From positions 83,465 through 147,464 of the forward strand of contig NZ_QZEY01000023.1 in NCBI RefSeq assembly GCF_003594875.1: 64,000 nt of DNA, given 5' to 3'. The notes under the pieces were generated by a model that saw nothing but the letters and a program-made list of their open reading frames with translations, was not told the origin of the DNA and did not search any database. The position numbers and the translations under genes were made by a program. The DNA comes from Bailinhaonella thermotolerans. GTDB lineage: Bacteria > Actinomycetota > Actinomycetes > Streptosporangiales > Streptosporangiaceae. The first letter of the stretch is position 1. Every line of letters begins with the position of its first letter. Positions 54,833-62,115 of the stretch are shown here, one piece after another.

Positions 54833-55774
54833 TCACCCCATCCCGATCCGCGCGTTGAAGCAGCCCGCCGCCAGGTCCCCGCCCAGCGCGACGAAGGAGA
54901 CCGCGGTCAGGTCGGCCACGCGCCCGCGCGGGGAGGTCCCGCACTGCACGCACCGGTCGCAGAACAACCCGGTCACGCATCCGCACTCGACGATCGGCAC
55001 CGTCGTGGCGAGCCCGGAGCACACGTTCCCGACGTGGAGGCGGCTCCCGATCGCCAGGTACGGCAGGCCGGCGCAGGAGACCCCGGCCCCGGCGCAGCCC
55101 GCGTCGCCGCGCTCCAGCATCGGATAGGCCGCCCCCTCCTCCTCGAACCCGTCGAACCACGTCACCGTGCCGGAGATCCGTTTGGGCACCCCGCCGTACG
55201 ACGGGGTCGCGGGGGGCACGTCCGAGGCCCGGTAGGTCGGCTGGGAGGTCGCGGGCAGCCGGGCGGAGACCTCGCCGTCCTCGCGCACGCAGATCACGTC
55301 GAGGAGGTAGCCCGGTTCGAGCTTGGGGTGCCGCACCTGGATCCGCCCGGAGGAGCGGTAGGGCACCGTCACGGTGCGCCGGCCCCGGTGCGGCCCGCAG
55401 TCCACCTCGATCGTGCGGTCCCCGCGCCCTCCGGAGATGTCCAGGATCACCCCGTTGACCCGGCTGATGTCCGCCCAGACGGCCTCCACCACCCGTCCCC
55501 GCTCCCGCGTACGGATGATCACCTGCGAGCCCGCGCGCAGGTCGCCCGCCGGGATCGGCGCCCCCCGCCAGGCGGTGGCCCAGGGGGCGACGACGAGCCG
55601 CTCCTCCACCCCGTCCGGCCTCTCCAGGATGATCAGGTGCGGGCTCACGTCGAGGATCTCGCCCGCGATCACCCGCAGCGGGCCGCCCTCGGCGGAATCG
55701 GCGCCCGGCGGCGTGGCGGCGCGCCCCAGAACGGCGGCGGCGAGCGCCGGGCGACGGCTTACGTCTGGTTGCAT
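54833..55774 (-). CDS. Cysteine-rich protein with C-terminal DPBB (RlpA-like) domain
   Basis: A 313-residue protein. ATG 55774 follows GGAGGGGTC. A beta-rich middle (RVIAGEILDVSPHLIILERP) precedes a C-terminal region that reads like a double-psi beta barrel: LPYLAIGSRLHVGNVCSGLA, then IVECGCVTGLFCDRCVQCGT, GRVADLTAVSFVALGGDLAA and GCFNARI. It holds more than ten cysteines in about 90 residues, more than in typical RlpA/expansin barrels. No clear signal peptide is seen, although an Ala-rich start follows RR. Pairing with a MauE-like protein suggests disulfide formation (inference). Confidence 0.65.
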   Translation of the reverse strand: MQPDVSRRPALAAAVLGRAATPPGADSAEGGPLRVIAGEILDVSPHLIILERPDGVEERLVVAPWATAWRGAPIPAGDLRAGSQVIIRTRERGRVVEAVWADISRVNGVILDISGGRGDRTIEVDCGPHRGRRTVTVPYRSSGRIQVRHPKLEPGYLLDVICVREDGEVSARLPATSQPTYRASDVPPATPSYGGVPKRISGTVTWFDGFEEEGAAYPMLERGDAGCAGAGVSCAGLPYLAIGSRLHVGNVCSGLATTVPIVECGCVTGLFCDRCVQCGTSPRGRVADLTAVSFVALGGDLAAGCFNARIGMG

Positions 55775-56329
55775 GACCCCTCCTTTGTACAAGGGTCACG
55801 CGCGCCTTCCGCCTTCGCCCCGCTATTCGCCGCGAAAGGACATAGCGGCTACCACCTGGGAAAAAATACCCATCCGCACGGACAAGGGGGCACCTACCGG
55901 AGAGAACTCACTTCTACTGGAGTGCGGCTCCTGGACCGCGGCAAGTACCCGACCAGTACCCCTTGCTTGATTGGCGGCCCGGCCCCGCCGTCCGGCGCCC
56001 CCGCCTGGCGCGGGCGACGGGGAGCCAGGCACGCCGGGGCTGCTCCTCGTGGGCGCGGACTGCCCGTCAGGGGTCCACGCGGACGCCAGAGATTCATCCG
56101 CCGCACCCGGCGCCAGCCGTACGGCGAGAGCGCGCGGCAGCGGCCGGTGGCGGTGGGCGGCAGCCACGCGGCGGGGCGCGGAGCGCGGCAGGGGACGCCG
56201 ACGAGCAGGGGGTTGGGGGTTCTTTGCCGGGGGTGGGGCGAAATCAGGTGTCCCGTTCAGCCTGAATATGCGGCCAAGCTGCGATTCTGCTGACGATATG
56301 GATGAGAGCGACTACGTACCGTCACCAGC
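55775..56329. other. Gene-free region of 555 bases
   Basis: Divergent gap between the DPBB gene and the SigE-family sigma factor. Copy B of the dispersed repeat lies at 56011-56130. Left of it (55800-56000) the sequence is less GC-rich and may hold promoters. I support no gene here. Confidence 0.55.
56011..56130. repeat. Dispersed 120-bp repeat, copy B
   Basis: Gap-free match to 40771-40890 (97 of 120 by hand count). It also ends in GCCGTACGGC. It lies in a gap without genes. Confidence 0.85.
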
Positions 56330-56848
56330 GTGAGCGGGCGGCCAGAGGACGACGAGTTCCGCGAGTACGTGGTGACCCGCGGTCCCGCTCTCCTGCGCAC
56401 CGCTTACGGGCTGACCGGCAACCGCGCCGACGCCGAGGACCTGCTCCAGGCCGCGCTGACGAAGACGTACCTGGCCTGGGACCGCATCCAGGACCGGAAC
56501 TCGCTCGACGGTTACGTGCGGCGGGCCATGGTCAACACGCAGATCTCCTGGTGGCGGCGGCGCAAGCTGGAGGAGTACCCCTCGGACGAGATGCCGGAGC
56601 TCGCCTCGGACGACCCAGCGCACCGCAGCGATCTGCACGACATGATGTGGCGGGCCCTGGAACGGCTCCCGCCCCGGCAGCGTGACGCGGTCGTGCTGCG
56701 CTATTACGAGGACCTGCCGGAGTCGGAGATCGCGCATGTCCTCGGCATCACGATCGGCACGGTCAAGAGCACCGTCTCCCGCGCCATCGCCAAACTCCGC
56801 GGTGACCTGGAGACGGACGACCTCGCCCCGCAGGCCAAGACCACCTGA
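56330..56848 (+). CDS. SigE-family RNA polymerase sigma factor
   Basis: A 172-residue ECF-type factor. Region 2 runs FREYVVTRGPALLRTAYGLT, then GNRADAEDLLQAALTKTYLA, and region 4 runs LERLPPRQRDAVVLRYYEDL, then PESEIAHVLGITIGTVKSTV. GTG 56330 is the start. SigE-family factors usually have a downstream membrane anti-sigma factor, but here the next 298 bases are repeats and no such gene follows, so control of this factor is unclear. Confidence 0.92.
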   Translation: MSGRPEDDEFREYVVTRGPALLRTAYGLTGNRADAEDLLQAALTKTYLAWDRIQDRNSLDGYVRRAMVNTQISWWRRRKLEEYPSDEMPELASDDPAHRSDLHDMMWRALERLPPRQRDAVVLRYYEDLPESEIAHVLGITIGTVKSTVSRAIAKLRGDLETDDLAPQAKTT

Positions 56849-57020
56849 CGGGGGCGCGGCGAACAGCCGCGGATCAGGGAGGCCACCCGGAGATCAGCGG
56901 CGGTCACCGGAAGGTCGGTGGCGGTCACCCGCGAGGTCAGCGGTGCGCCCCGGAGGTCAGCGGGCGCGGCCGCAGCTCAGCAGACGTCGGTTGACCAGGC
57001 ATCGGTCAAGCAGGCGCGGC

Positions 57021-57140
57021 CGGAGGCCCGCAGGAGTGGCCGGAGGCCGGCAGGCGTGGCCGGAGGCCGGCAGGCGTGGCCGGAGGCCGGCAGGCGTGGC
57101 CGGAGGCCGGCAGGCGTGGCCGGAGGCCGGTAGGAGTGGC
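57021..57140. repeat. 20-bp tandem repeat, six copies
   Basis: CGGAGGCCGGCAGGCGTGGC is repeated exactly four times (57041-57120), with one variant at each end. Between the sigma gene and these units (56849-57020), looser GGAGGTCAGCGG-type units occur. The region looks non-coding. Confidence 0.9.
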
Positions 57141-57146
57141 CGCAGA

Positions 57147-57665
57147 TCAGTGGGCGTCGCCGGAGGATTCCGCCGGGCCGTCGTGCTCGGTACGGCCGGC
57201 GCCCGCCGCGCCCGCGGTGGCACAGGGGCGCACGGCGTCGCGGATCTTGCGCAGGGCGGCCAGGAAGACGTCGAGCTGCTCGGGCGAGAGCAGCCCGGTG
57301 AACCAGCGGTCGATGTCGTCGAGGTGCCGGGGGACCACGCGGGCCAGGCGTTCGACGCCTTCGCCGGTGATGGCGGCGTACGAGGTGCGGCGGTCGGTGG
57401 CGCAGGCCACCCGCTCGACGAGGCCGCTCCGCTCCAGGCGATCGACGACCCGGGTGATTCCGCTGGTCGAAAGCGAGGTCTGCGCGGCCAGATCGCTCAT
57501 CCGCAGCCGCCGGCCCGGCGAACGGGCGAGCCGGATGAGGGCGTCGAAGTCCACGACGGACAGGCCCTCCTCGGAGAGAGCCGGCGCCAGCTTGGCCTCC
57601 ACCCCCGAAAAGGCCTCGGAGAGCAGCCCCATCGCGGTCAGGCGAGGGTCATCGAAGTGCTCCAT
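57147..57665 (-). CDS. MarR family transcriptional regulator
   Basis: A 172-residue regulator. The winged helix is LRMSDLAAQTSLSTSGITRV, then VDRLERSGLVERVACATDRR with the wing TSYAAITGEG. It starts MEHFDDPRLTAMGLLSEAFS. It is divergent from the YceI gene across 99 bases, with TAGTTG...CAACTA inverted boxes. MarR regulators of YceI genes respond to phenolics or oxidants, but no ligand can be read here. The C-terminal tail (TAGAAGAGRTEHDGPAESSG) is low complexity. Confidence 0.93.
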   Translation of the reverse strand: MEHFDDPRLTAMGLLSEAFSGVEAKLAPALSEEGLSVVDFDALIRLARSPGRRLRMSDLAAQTSLSTSGITRVVDRLERSGLVERVACATDRRTSYAAITGEGVERLARVVPRHLDDIDRWFTGLLSPEQLDVFLAALRKIRDAVRPCATAGAAGAGRTEHDGPAESSGDAH

Positions 57666-57683
57666 GCGGCCAGCATACCCAAT

Positions 57684-57732
57684 TAGTTGACACGGGGATT
57701 ATTTCGCGGGTAGATATCTGTTAGGGCAACTA
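57684..57732. promoter_or_regulatory. Candidate MarR operator boxes
   Basis: TAGTTG (57684) and CAACTA (57727) are inverted boxes in the MarR-YceI divergent gap, with the palindrome AGATATCT between them at 57712. Both boxes adjoin CGGGGAT-like sequences. Confidence 0.45.
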
Positions 57733-57764
57733 TCCCCGCAGCAAGCAACCCTCAAGGAGACATC

Positions 57765-58337
57765 ATGACTCAGGTCAGCACCCGCGACTGGCAGGGCCTC
57801 ACCCTCCCCACCCCCGGCACCTTCGTCCTCGACACCGCGCACACGCGCGTGGGCTTCGTGGCGCGTCACATGATGGTGAGCAAGGTGCGCGGGTCCTTCC
57901 TGGACTTCTCCGGCAGCATCACCGTCGCCGAGAACCCCCTCGACTCCACCGCCGAGGCCACCATCCAGACCGGCTCCATCGACACCGGCGTGGCCGACCG
58001 CGACGGTCACCTGCGCAGCGGCGACTTCCTCGACACCGAGCAGTACCCCACCATGACCTTCCGCACCAACAAGGTCACGGACCACGAGGGCAACAGCTTC
58101 ACCGTCCTCGGCGAGCTCACCATCCGCGGCGTCACCCGTGAGATCGAGATGACCGTCGAGTTCGAGGGCGTCTCCAAGAGCCCGTGGGGCCAGGAGGTCG
58201 CCGGCTTCACCATCAACGCCGAGATCGACCGCGAGGAGTTCGGCCTCACCTGGAACCAGGCCCTCGAGACCGGCGGCGTCCTCGTCGGCAAGAAGATCAA
58301 GATCGAGATCGAGGGCGAGGCCATCCGCCAGGCCTGA
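57765..58337 (+). CDS. YceI family lipocalin-like protein
   Basis: A 190-residue YceI-type beta barrel with the family opening TFVLDTAHTRVGFVARHMMV and the motif VRGSFLDFSGSITVAENPLD, then HLRSGDFLDTEQYPTMTFRT and ILVG-like ending GGVLVGKKIKIEIEGEAI. There is no signal peptide, so it is cytoplasmic. The barrel binds isoprenoid or other hydrophobic ligands. AAGGAG precedes ATG 57765. It is probably the target of the divergent MarR regulator. Confidence 0.93.
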   Translation: MTQVSTRDWQGLTLPTPGTFVLDTAHTRVGFVARHMMVSKVRGSFLDFSGSITVAENPLDSTAEATIQTGSIDTGVADRDGHLRSGDFLDTEQYPTMTFRTNKVTDHEGNSFTVLGELTIRGVTREIEMTVEFEGVSKSPWGQEVAGFTINAEIDREEFGLTWNQALETGGVLVGKKIKIEIEGEAIRQA

Positions 58338-58422
58338 CCCTCCCTCCCCGCGCGGGACCCCGCCCGGGGTCCCGCGGGCGGGGCCGGGCGGACGGAGGTC
58401 CGCGAGCGGAGTCCGACGAGCC

Positions 58423-58478
58423 GAGGCCGGCGAGCGGAGGCCGGCGAGCGGAGGCCGGCGAGCGGAGGCCGGCGAGCG
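58423..58478. repeat. 14-bp tandem repeat, four copies
   Basis: GAGGCCGGCGAGCG is repeated four times exactly, followed by a decayed fifth unit, in the gap between YceI and tRNA-Ser. Confidence 0.85.
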
Positions 58479-58580
58479 GAGGTAGGCGATCGCCCCGAAG
58501 GCCCAACACCCCGGCCCCTCTATCCACTTTGCCGCCAGCCGATACGCCCGGTACTCTGTCCTGAGCCGCAAGGCTCGTCT

Positions 58581-58670
58581 GGAGGCTTCGCCTAGTCCGG
58601 TCTATGGCGCCGCACTGCTAATGCGGTTTGGGTTTACCGCCCATCCGGGGTTCAAATCCCCGAGCCTCCG
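58581..58670 (+). tRNA. tRNA-Ser (anticodon GCT)
   Basis: 90 bases with the long variable arm of serine tRNAs. Acceptor GGAGGCT pairs with AGCCTCC. The anticodon loop CTGCTAA holds GCT, and the T arm contains GGTTCAAATCC. It reads AGC/AGU codons. The 3' half serves as attachment site for the integrated element. Confidence 0.95.
58640..58670 (+). other. Inferred attachment site (attL/attR) of the AICE
   Basis: The integrase gene lies just beyond the tRNA-Ser 3' end and points toward it, so the att core should be the tRNA T arm and 3' acceptor. The other end of the element is outside the window, so the exact core cannot be fixed. Confidence 0.5.
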
Positions 58671-58676
58671 CAGCTC

Positions 58677-58712
58677 AAAGCCCCTCTCCACAGCACCACG
58701 GAGAGGGGCTTT
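58677..58712. terminator. Bidirectional terminator after tRNA-Ser
   Basis: AAAGCCCCTCTCC and GGAGAGGGGCTTT form perfect 13-bp arms, with T-tracts on both strands, between the tRNA and the integrase stop. Confidence 0.9.
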
Positions 58713-58756
58713 CTGCGTTCCCGGACCGCCATAGTTGCAGTTCTAGTTGCAGTTCC

Positions 58757-60109
58757 TCAGTCCTCGCCCCAGAGAGCGGCCCCCATGCGCTCGCTCGCGT
58801 CCTGGACGAGGGCCGAGGCTACGTGCGTGTACCGCTCTGTGGTCGTGACCCGGGCGTGGCCGAGGATCTCTTGGACAACCCGGATGTGCACACCCTGCTC
58901 TACCAGGAGCGTGCCGGCCGTGTGTCGCGCATCGTGCAGCCGGGCATCCCGTACGCCGGCCTTCTTGAGCAGAGCCTTCCACTCTCGCCAGTCGTCGGTT
59001 CGCTCGACCGGCGTGCCGTACCGAGTCGGGAACACCAGCCCATAGTCGTGCCATCGGTCTCCCATCCGCGACCGATCCGCGTCCTGAGCCTCCTTGTGTT
59101 CCCGGAGGAGCGGCAGCAGTTCGGGAGGGCACTGGACGGTGAGCTTCCGCCGGCCTTTCCGAGGGCGGAACACGATGCCGCCCCCCTTCCGCTGCGGGCA
59201 CCGGTCCGCGTGCCCCGTGCAATCCTTCGGGCATGTGCGTCGCGGGCACCGATGTCCCGGCTTCTTGCAGGACGGCCCGCAGCTCCGCTCATGACCGTGA
59301 ACCTTGCACGGCTTCTTGCACGGCCGACGATGCCACTCCTTCCCGCACGCCACAGGATCGGAACACCCGTGCTCCCACGGTTGGCGCTGCGCCTGGTACC
59401 ACGCCCTGATCTCTCCCGTGTCCAGATCCACGTACGGCCAGCGCAGGCCGAGCGCCTCGCCCTGCCGGATGCCGAGTGCCAAGGCGACGGACCAGCGTGC
59501 CCCGTTGCGGCGATGCCGCGCCACGTTGAGGATGCGCCGGGCTTCCTCCCGCGTGAGCGCCTCCACCTCCGGGTCATCGGCCACAGGGGCGTCAATCAGT
59601 GTCGCGACGTTCCGCATGATCTTCCCCCGCCGCACGGCTACCTTGAGCGCCCGCGAGAGGATGCGGTGGATCTTGAGAACGGAGGTGGGAGAGAGCCCCT
59701 CAGCGATCATCGCGTTGTAGGCGTGGTCGAGGTGCTCGGGCTCCAGCTTGGGCAACCGGTGCCTGCCGAGCTTCGGCACGATCCAGTTCCGGTTCTTGGA
59801 CTTGTAGTCCTCCAGGGTGCGGGGAGCCATCTTGCCCGAGACCACGAGACGCTCACAGACCACCCCGAGGTACTCCGTCATCCACTCGGCCACCGTGGGC
59901 GACTTCCCCGGCTTGCGAACCTGCCCCGCGTCACGCTGTTTCTCCAACTCTTGGACCTTCCGCGTGACTTCGGCCTCGCTTCGCCCCATACGGTGCCGGC
60001 GATCGGGCGAGCCGTCCGGTTTCTGGCCTACCGTGACCCAGCCATGCCAGAAACCGTCCTTGCCGAGGTAGATGGAGGAGCGCCCGTTGGGCTTACGCGA
60101 GTCGCTCAT
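58757..60109 (-). CDS. int: Tyrosine-type integrase of the AICE
   Basis: A 450-residue tyrosine recombinase. The SAM-like N-terminal domain (PTVAEWMTEYLGVVCERLVV) is followed by a catalytic domain with the first Arg in GIRQGEALGL, then HDARHTAGTLL and GHARVTTTERYTH with the nucleophile Tyr. Between the first Arg and HxxR lies an insertion of about 65 residues with eleven or so cysteines (HGCSDPVACG, RSCGPSCKKPGHRCPRRTC, CPKDCTGHADRC), probably zinc-binding. Integrases of pSAM2-like elements have such inserts. ATG 60109 overlaps the Xis stop by four bases. Confidence 0.95.
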   Translation of the reverse strand: MSDSRKPNGRSSIYLGKDGFWHGWVTVGQKPDGSPDRRHRMGRSEAEVTRKVQELEKQRDAGQVRKPGKSPTVAEWMTEYLGVVCERLVVSGKMAPRTLEDYKSKNRNWIVPKLGRHRLPKLEPEHLDHAYNAMIAEGLSPTSVLKIHRILSRALKVAVRRGKIMRNVATLIDAPVADDPEVEALTREEARRILNVARHRRNGARWSVALALGIRQGEALGLRWPYVDLDTGEIRAWYQAQRQPWEHGCSDPVACGKEWHRRPCKKPCKVHGHERSCGPSCKKPGHRCPRRTCPKDCTGHADRCPQRKGGGIVFRPRKGRRKLTVQCPPELLPLLREHKEAQDADRSRMGDRWHDYGLVFPTRYGTPVERTDDWREWKALLKKAGVRDARLHDARHTAGTLLVEQGVHIRVVQEILGHARVTTTERYTHVASALVQDASERMGAALWGED

Positions 60110-60306
60110 GCCGCGTTCTCCGGGCAGGACTCGCACGCGGCCTCCAGGTCCCGCACGAACTCGCGCAGCGCGTCATACGGCACCAGGCGGTAGCCCTCGT
60201 ACTTGATCGAGCGAAGCCGCCCCGACTTGATCAGGCGGAAGACGGCCGTACGGCTCATGCCTAACATCGCGGCGGCTTCCTTGGGCCGGTAGAGCAACTT
60301 GTTCAT
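60106..60306 (-). CDS. xis: Excisionase-like helix-turn-helix protein
   Basis: A 66-residue MerR/Xis-type winged helix protein: LYRPKEAAAMLGMSRTAVFR, then SGRLRSIKYEGYRLVPYDAL. This is the excisionase class of pSAM2-type elements. It overlaps the integrase by four bases (ATGA) and starts one base after the initiator stop, so the three genes are one operon. It should bind the att arms and bias the integrase to excision. Confidence 0.9.
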   Translation of the reverse strand: MNKLLYRPKEAAAMLGMSRTAVFRLIKSGRLRSIKYEGYRLVPYDALREFVRDLEAACESCPENAA

Positions 60307-60307
60307 G

Positions 60308-61963
60308 TCAGGCCACCTCCCTCAGGTCCGCAGTTGCCGAAAGATCTTGGGTGGGTTGTCCGTCCGCTCTGGCTTGGGCGCGTTGTACGGCGGTGCGCCA
60401 GCGGGAGCGGTCGGCCACGGCGCGGAGCAGGCGGTGTGTGATCGGGGGTACGGCCGGGTCGCCGGGCGCGACGGGGAGCCAGGAGAACCGGCGCGGCTCC
60501 GGGGTGGCCTGATCGTCGCCGGTTGCTGAAAGGCCGAGCTGTTCCAGGACCCAGGCGCGGCGGTCGTGGGCGTGTTCGCGCAGGGTCTTGCCGGACCATT
60601 TGCGGGAGACGAGGACGCGGCGTCCGGCGTAGCCGAGGTGTTCGGCCTTGTGGGCCTTGCCCTTGCAGTGGCCGGGGCGCAGGCCGGCGCGGGCGTTCTT
60701 GGGCTGCACGCCGTACCGGAGCCAGTTCGCGCACGTCGGTGAGCACGGCTCGTACCGCAGCGCCTCGACCAGCCGCGCGAGATGTGCCCGCTGATCGTCG
60801 TTGTCGGGTTCGTGGCAGTCGGAGAGGCTCTTGGTGAGGTACTTGGCCAGGTAGCGCAGGGCGCGGTCGGCGTCCGGGGTGCCGGACAGGATGCCTTTGA
60901 TGTCGGCTTGGGGGCCGAAGCGGACCACGTGCAGCGGTTCCGCGTGCTCGTCCTGGTCGAGGGCATCGAGCGCCTGATCCCAGGTCGGCAGGACCTCCCC
61001 CGTCGCAGGGTCGAGGTAGCCGACCTCATCGCCGCCCCAGACCGGCAGGTGTTCCCCGTCGAAGACGACCCGATCGCAAGGTGGCCACCACACCTGGTGG
61101 TACGTCGCAGCAGCCACGGCCTTGACCTCTGCTCTGGGGAGGGTGCCGCGTACGGCCATGTGGACGTGCGGGGCGAGGCGGCGTTGGGGTTCGACGGTGG
61201 CGAAGTACTGCACGTCGTAGCCCGCGACCCGGCGCAGGTTCTGCACGAACCGGTCGATCAGCTTGGGGAAGTGGATCGCGTCCCGGGCGGCCCGCCGGTA
61301 GTCGTAGCCGGCCGGGTCCACCGGCGTCCCATCCGCTTTGACCTTGCCGTAGCTGTCGCAGGTGAGCGTGAGGAACAGGGAAGGCCGGTAGACCTTGCCG
61401 TCCGGGGCGGTGAACGTGCGCCCTACGGTGCGGTTCTCGACCTTGCGGCGGGGCAGGTCCGGGGCGTCCTGGCGACGCCGGGTGGAGCGCTTGCGCTTCG
61501 CGACCGTGGCCGATCCGGGGAGTACGGCCCCGCGGACTCCGGTCTTGGCCAACTCCTCCTCTAGTTCGACGATCAGCGCGTCGAAGTCGGCCGTGTCCTG
61601 GCCGGCCTTGGCCGCCTGCTCCCGCCAGGCTTGGGCGTCCGCGCGCTTTTCCATCAGCCAGCGTTGGTACTCGTCCGGGTCGGCCCGCTCGGTGACCGGC
61701 TCGTGGTCCAGATGCCAGCCCTCGCGGCACTGAGCGACGCGAAGTTGCTTGGCCCGCTTGGCGCAGCTCGGGCACCTGCTTTCCAGCGTGGCCCCGCACG
61801 GGGCATCGATGATCTCGACCTTGCCCGACTCCAAGTCCACCCGCTTGAGCACCACGGGGCGGATGCACACGCCGTGTTCGACGGCTACGGCCTCGACGAC
61901 TTCCCGGGCGAGCGGGGGCCGTACCCTGCTCGCCCGGGAGGTCCCCCGATCCTCGATCGTCAC
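60308..61963 (-). CDS. RepSA-like replication initiator
   Basis: A 551-residue rolling-circle-type initiator of AICEs. A cysteine-rich N-terminus (CPSCAKRAKQLRVAQCREGW) and a DNA-nicking HUH-like motif APHVHMAVRGTL are followed by the catalytic tyrosine region ALRYLAKYLTKSLSD. Further motifs are SLFLTLTCDSYGKVKADGTP and WLRYGVQPKNARAGLRPG. GTG 61963 overlaps the zinc-ribbon stop by four bases. It nicks a double-strand origin and drives replication of the excised circle. The origin itself could not be located. Confidence 0.9.
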   Translation of the reverse strand: MTIEDRGTSRASRVRPPLAREVVEAVAVEHGVCIRPVVLKRVDLESGKVEIIDAPCGATLESRCPSCAKRAKQLRVAQCREGWHLDHEPVTERADPDEYQRWLMEKRADAQAWREQAAKAGQDTADFDALIVELEEELAKTGVRGAVLPGSATVAKRKRSTRRRQDAPDLPRRKVENRTVGRTFTAPDGKVYRPSLFLTLTCDSYGKVKADGTPVDPAGYDYRRAARDAIHFPKLIDRFVQNLRRVAGYDVQYFATVEPQRRLAPHVHMAVRGTLPRAEVKAVAAATYHQVWWPPCDRVVFDGEHLPVWGGDEVGYLDPATGEVLPTWDQALDALDQDEHAEPLHVVRFGPQADIKGILSGTPDADRALRYLAKYLTKSLSDCHEPDNDDQRAHLARLVEALRYEPCSPTCANWLRYGVQPKNARAGLRPGHCKGKAHKAEHLGYAGRRVLVSRKWSGKTLREHAHDRRAWVLEQLGLSATGDDQATPEPRRFSWLPVAPGDPAVPPITHRLLRAVADRSRWRTAVQRAQARADGQPTQDLSATADLREVA

Positions 61964-62115
61964 TGGGCCTCACCCCCGTTCATCTCGATCAGTGCGTGGG
62001 AGGTCTGGCCGCACTCGCCGCACTCCACCAGGCAGGCGGCCGGGTCGAGCCAGGAGGCGTTGAGCGTGCCGCAGGTGGGGCAGCGCAGGCCGGTCAGGAA
62101 GTGCAGCGGCTCCAT
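61960..62115 (-). CDS. Small zinc-ribbon protein of the AICE
   Basis: A 51-residue protein (MEPLHFLTGLRCPTCGTLNA...) with two CxxC knuckles, CPTC and CGEC, spaced like a zinc ribbon. It is too short for most gene lists. It is tied on both sides: its ATG shares its A with the translocase stop TGATG, and its TGA overlaps the initiator GTG by four bases. This nesting indicates that it is real and co-translated. Its function is unknown; it probably binds zinc and perhaps DNA. Confidence 0.75.
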   Translation of the reverse strand: MEPLHFLTGLRCPTCGTLNASWLDPAACLVECGECGQTSHALIEMNGGEAQ

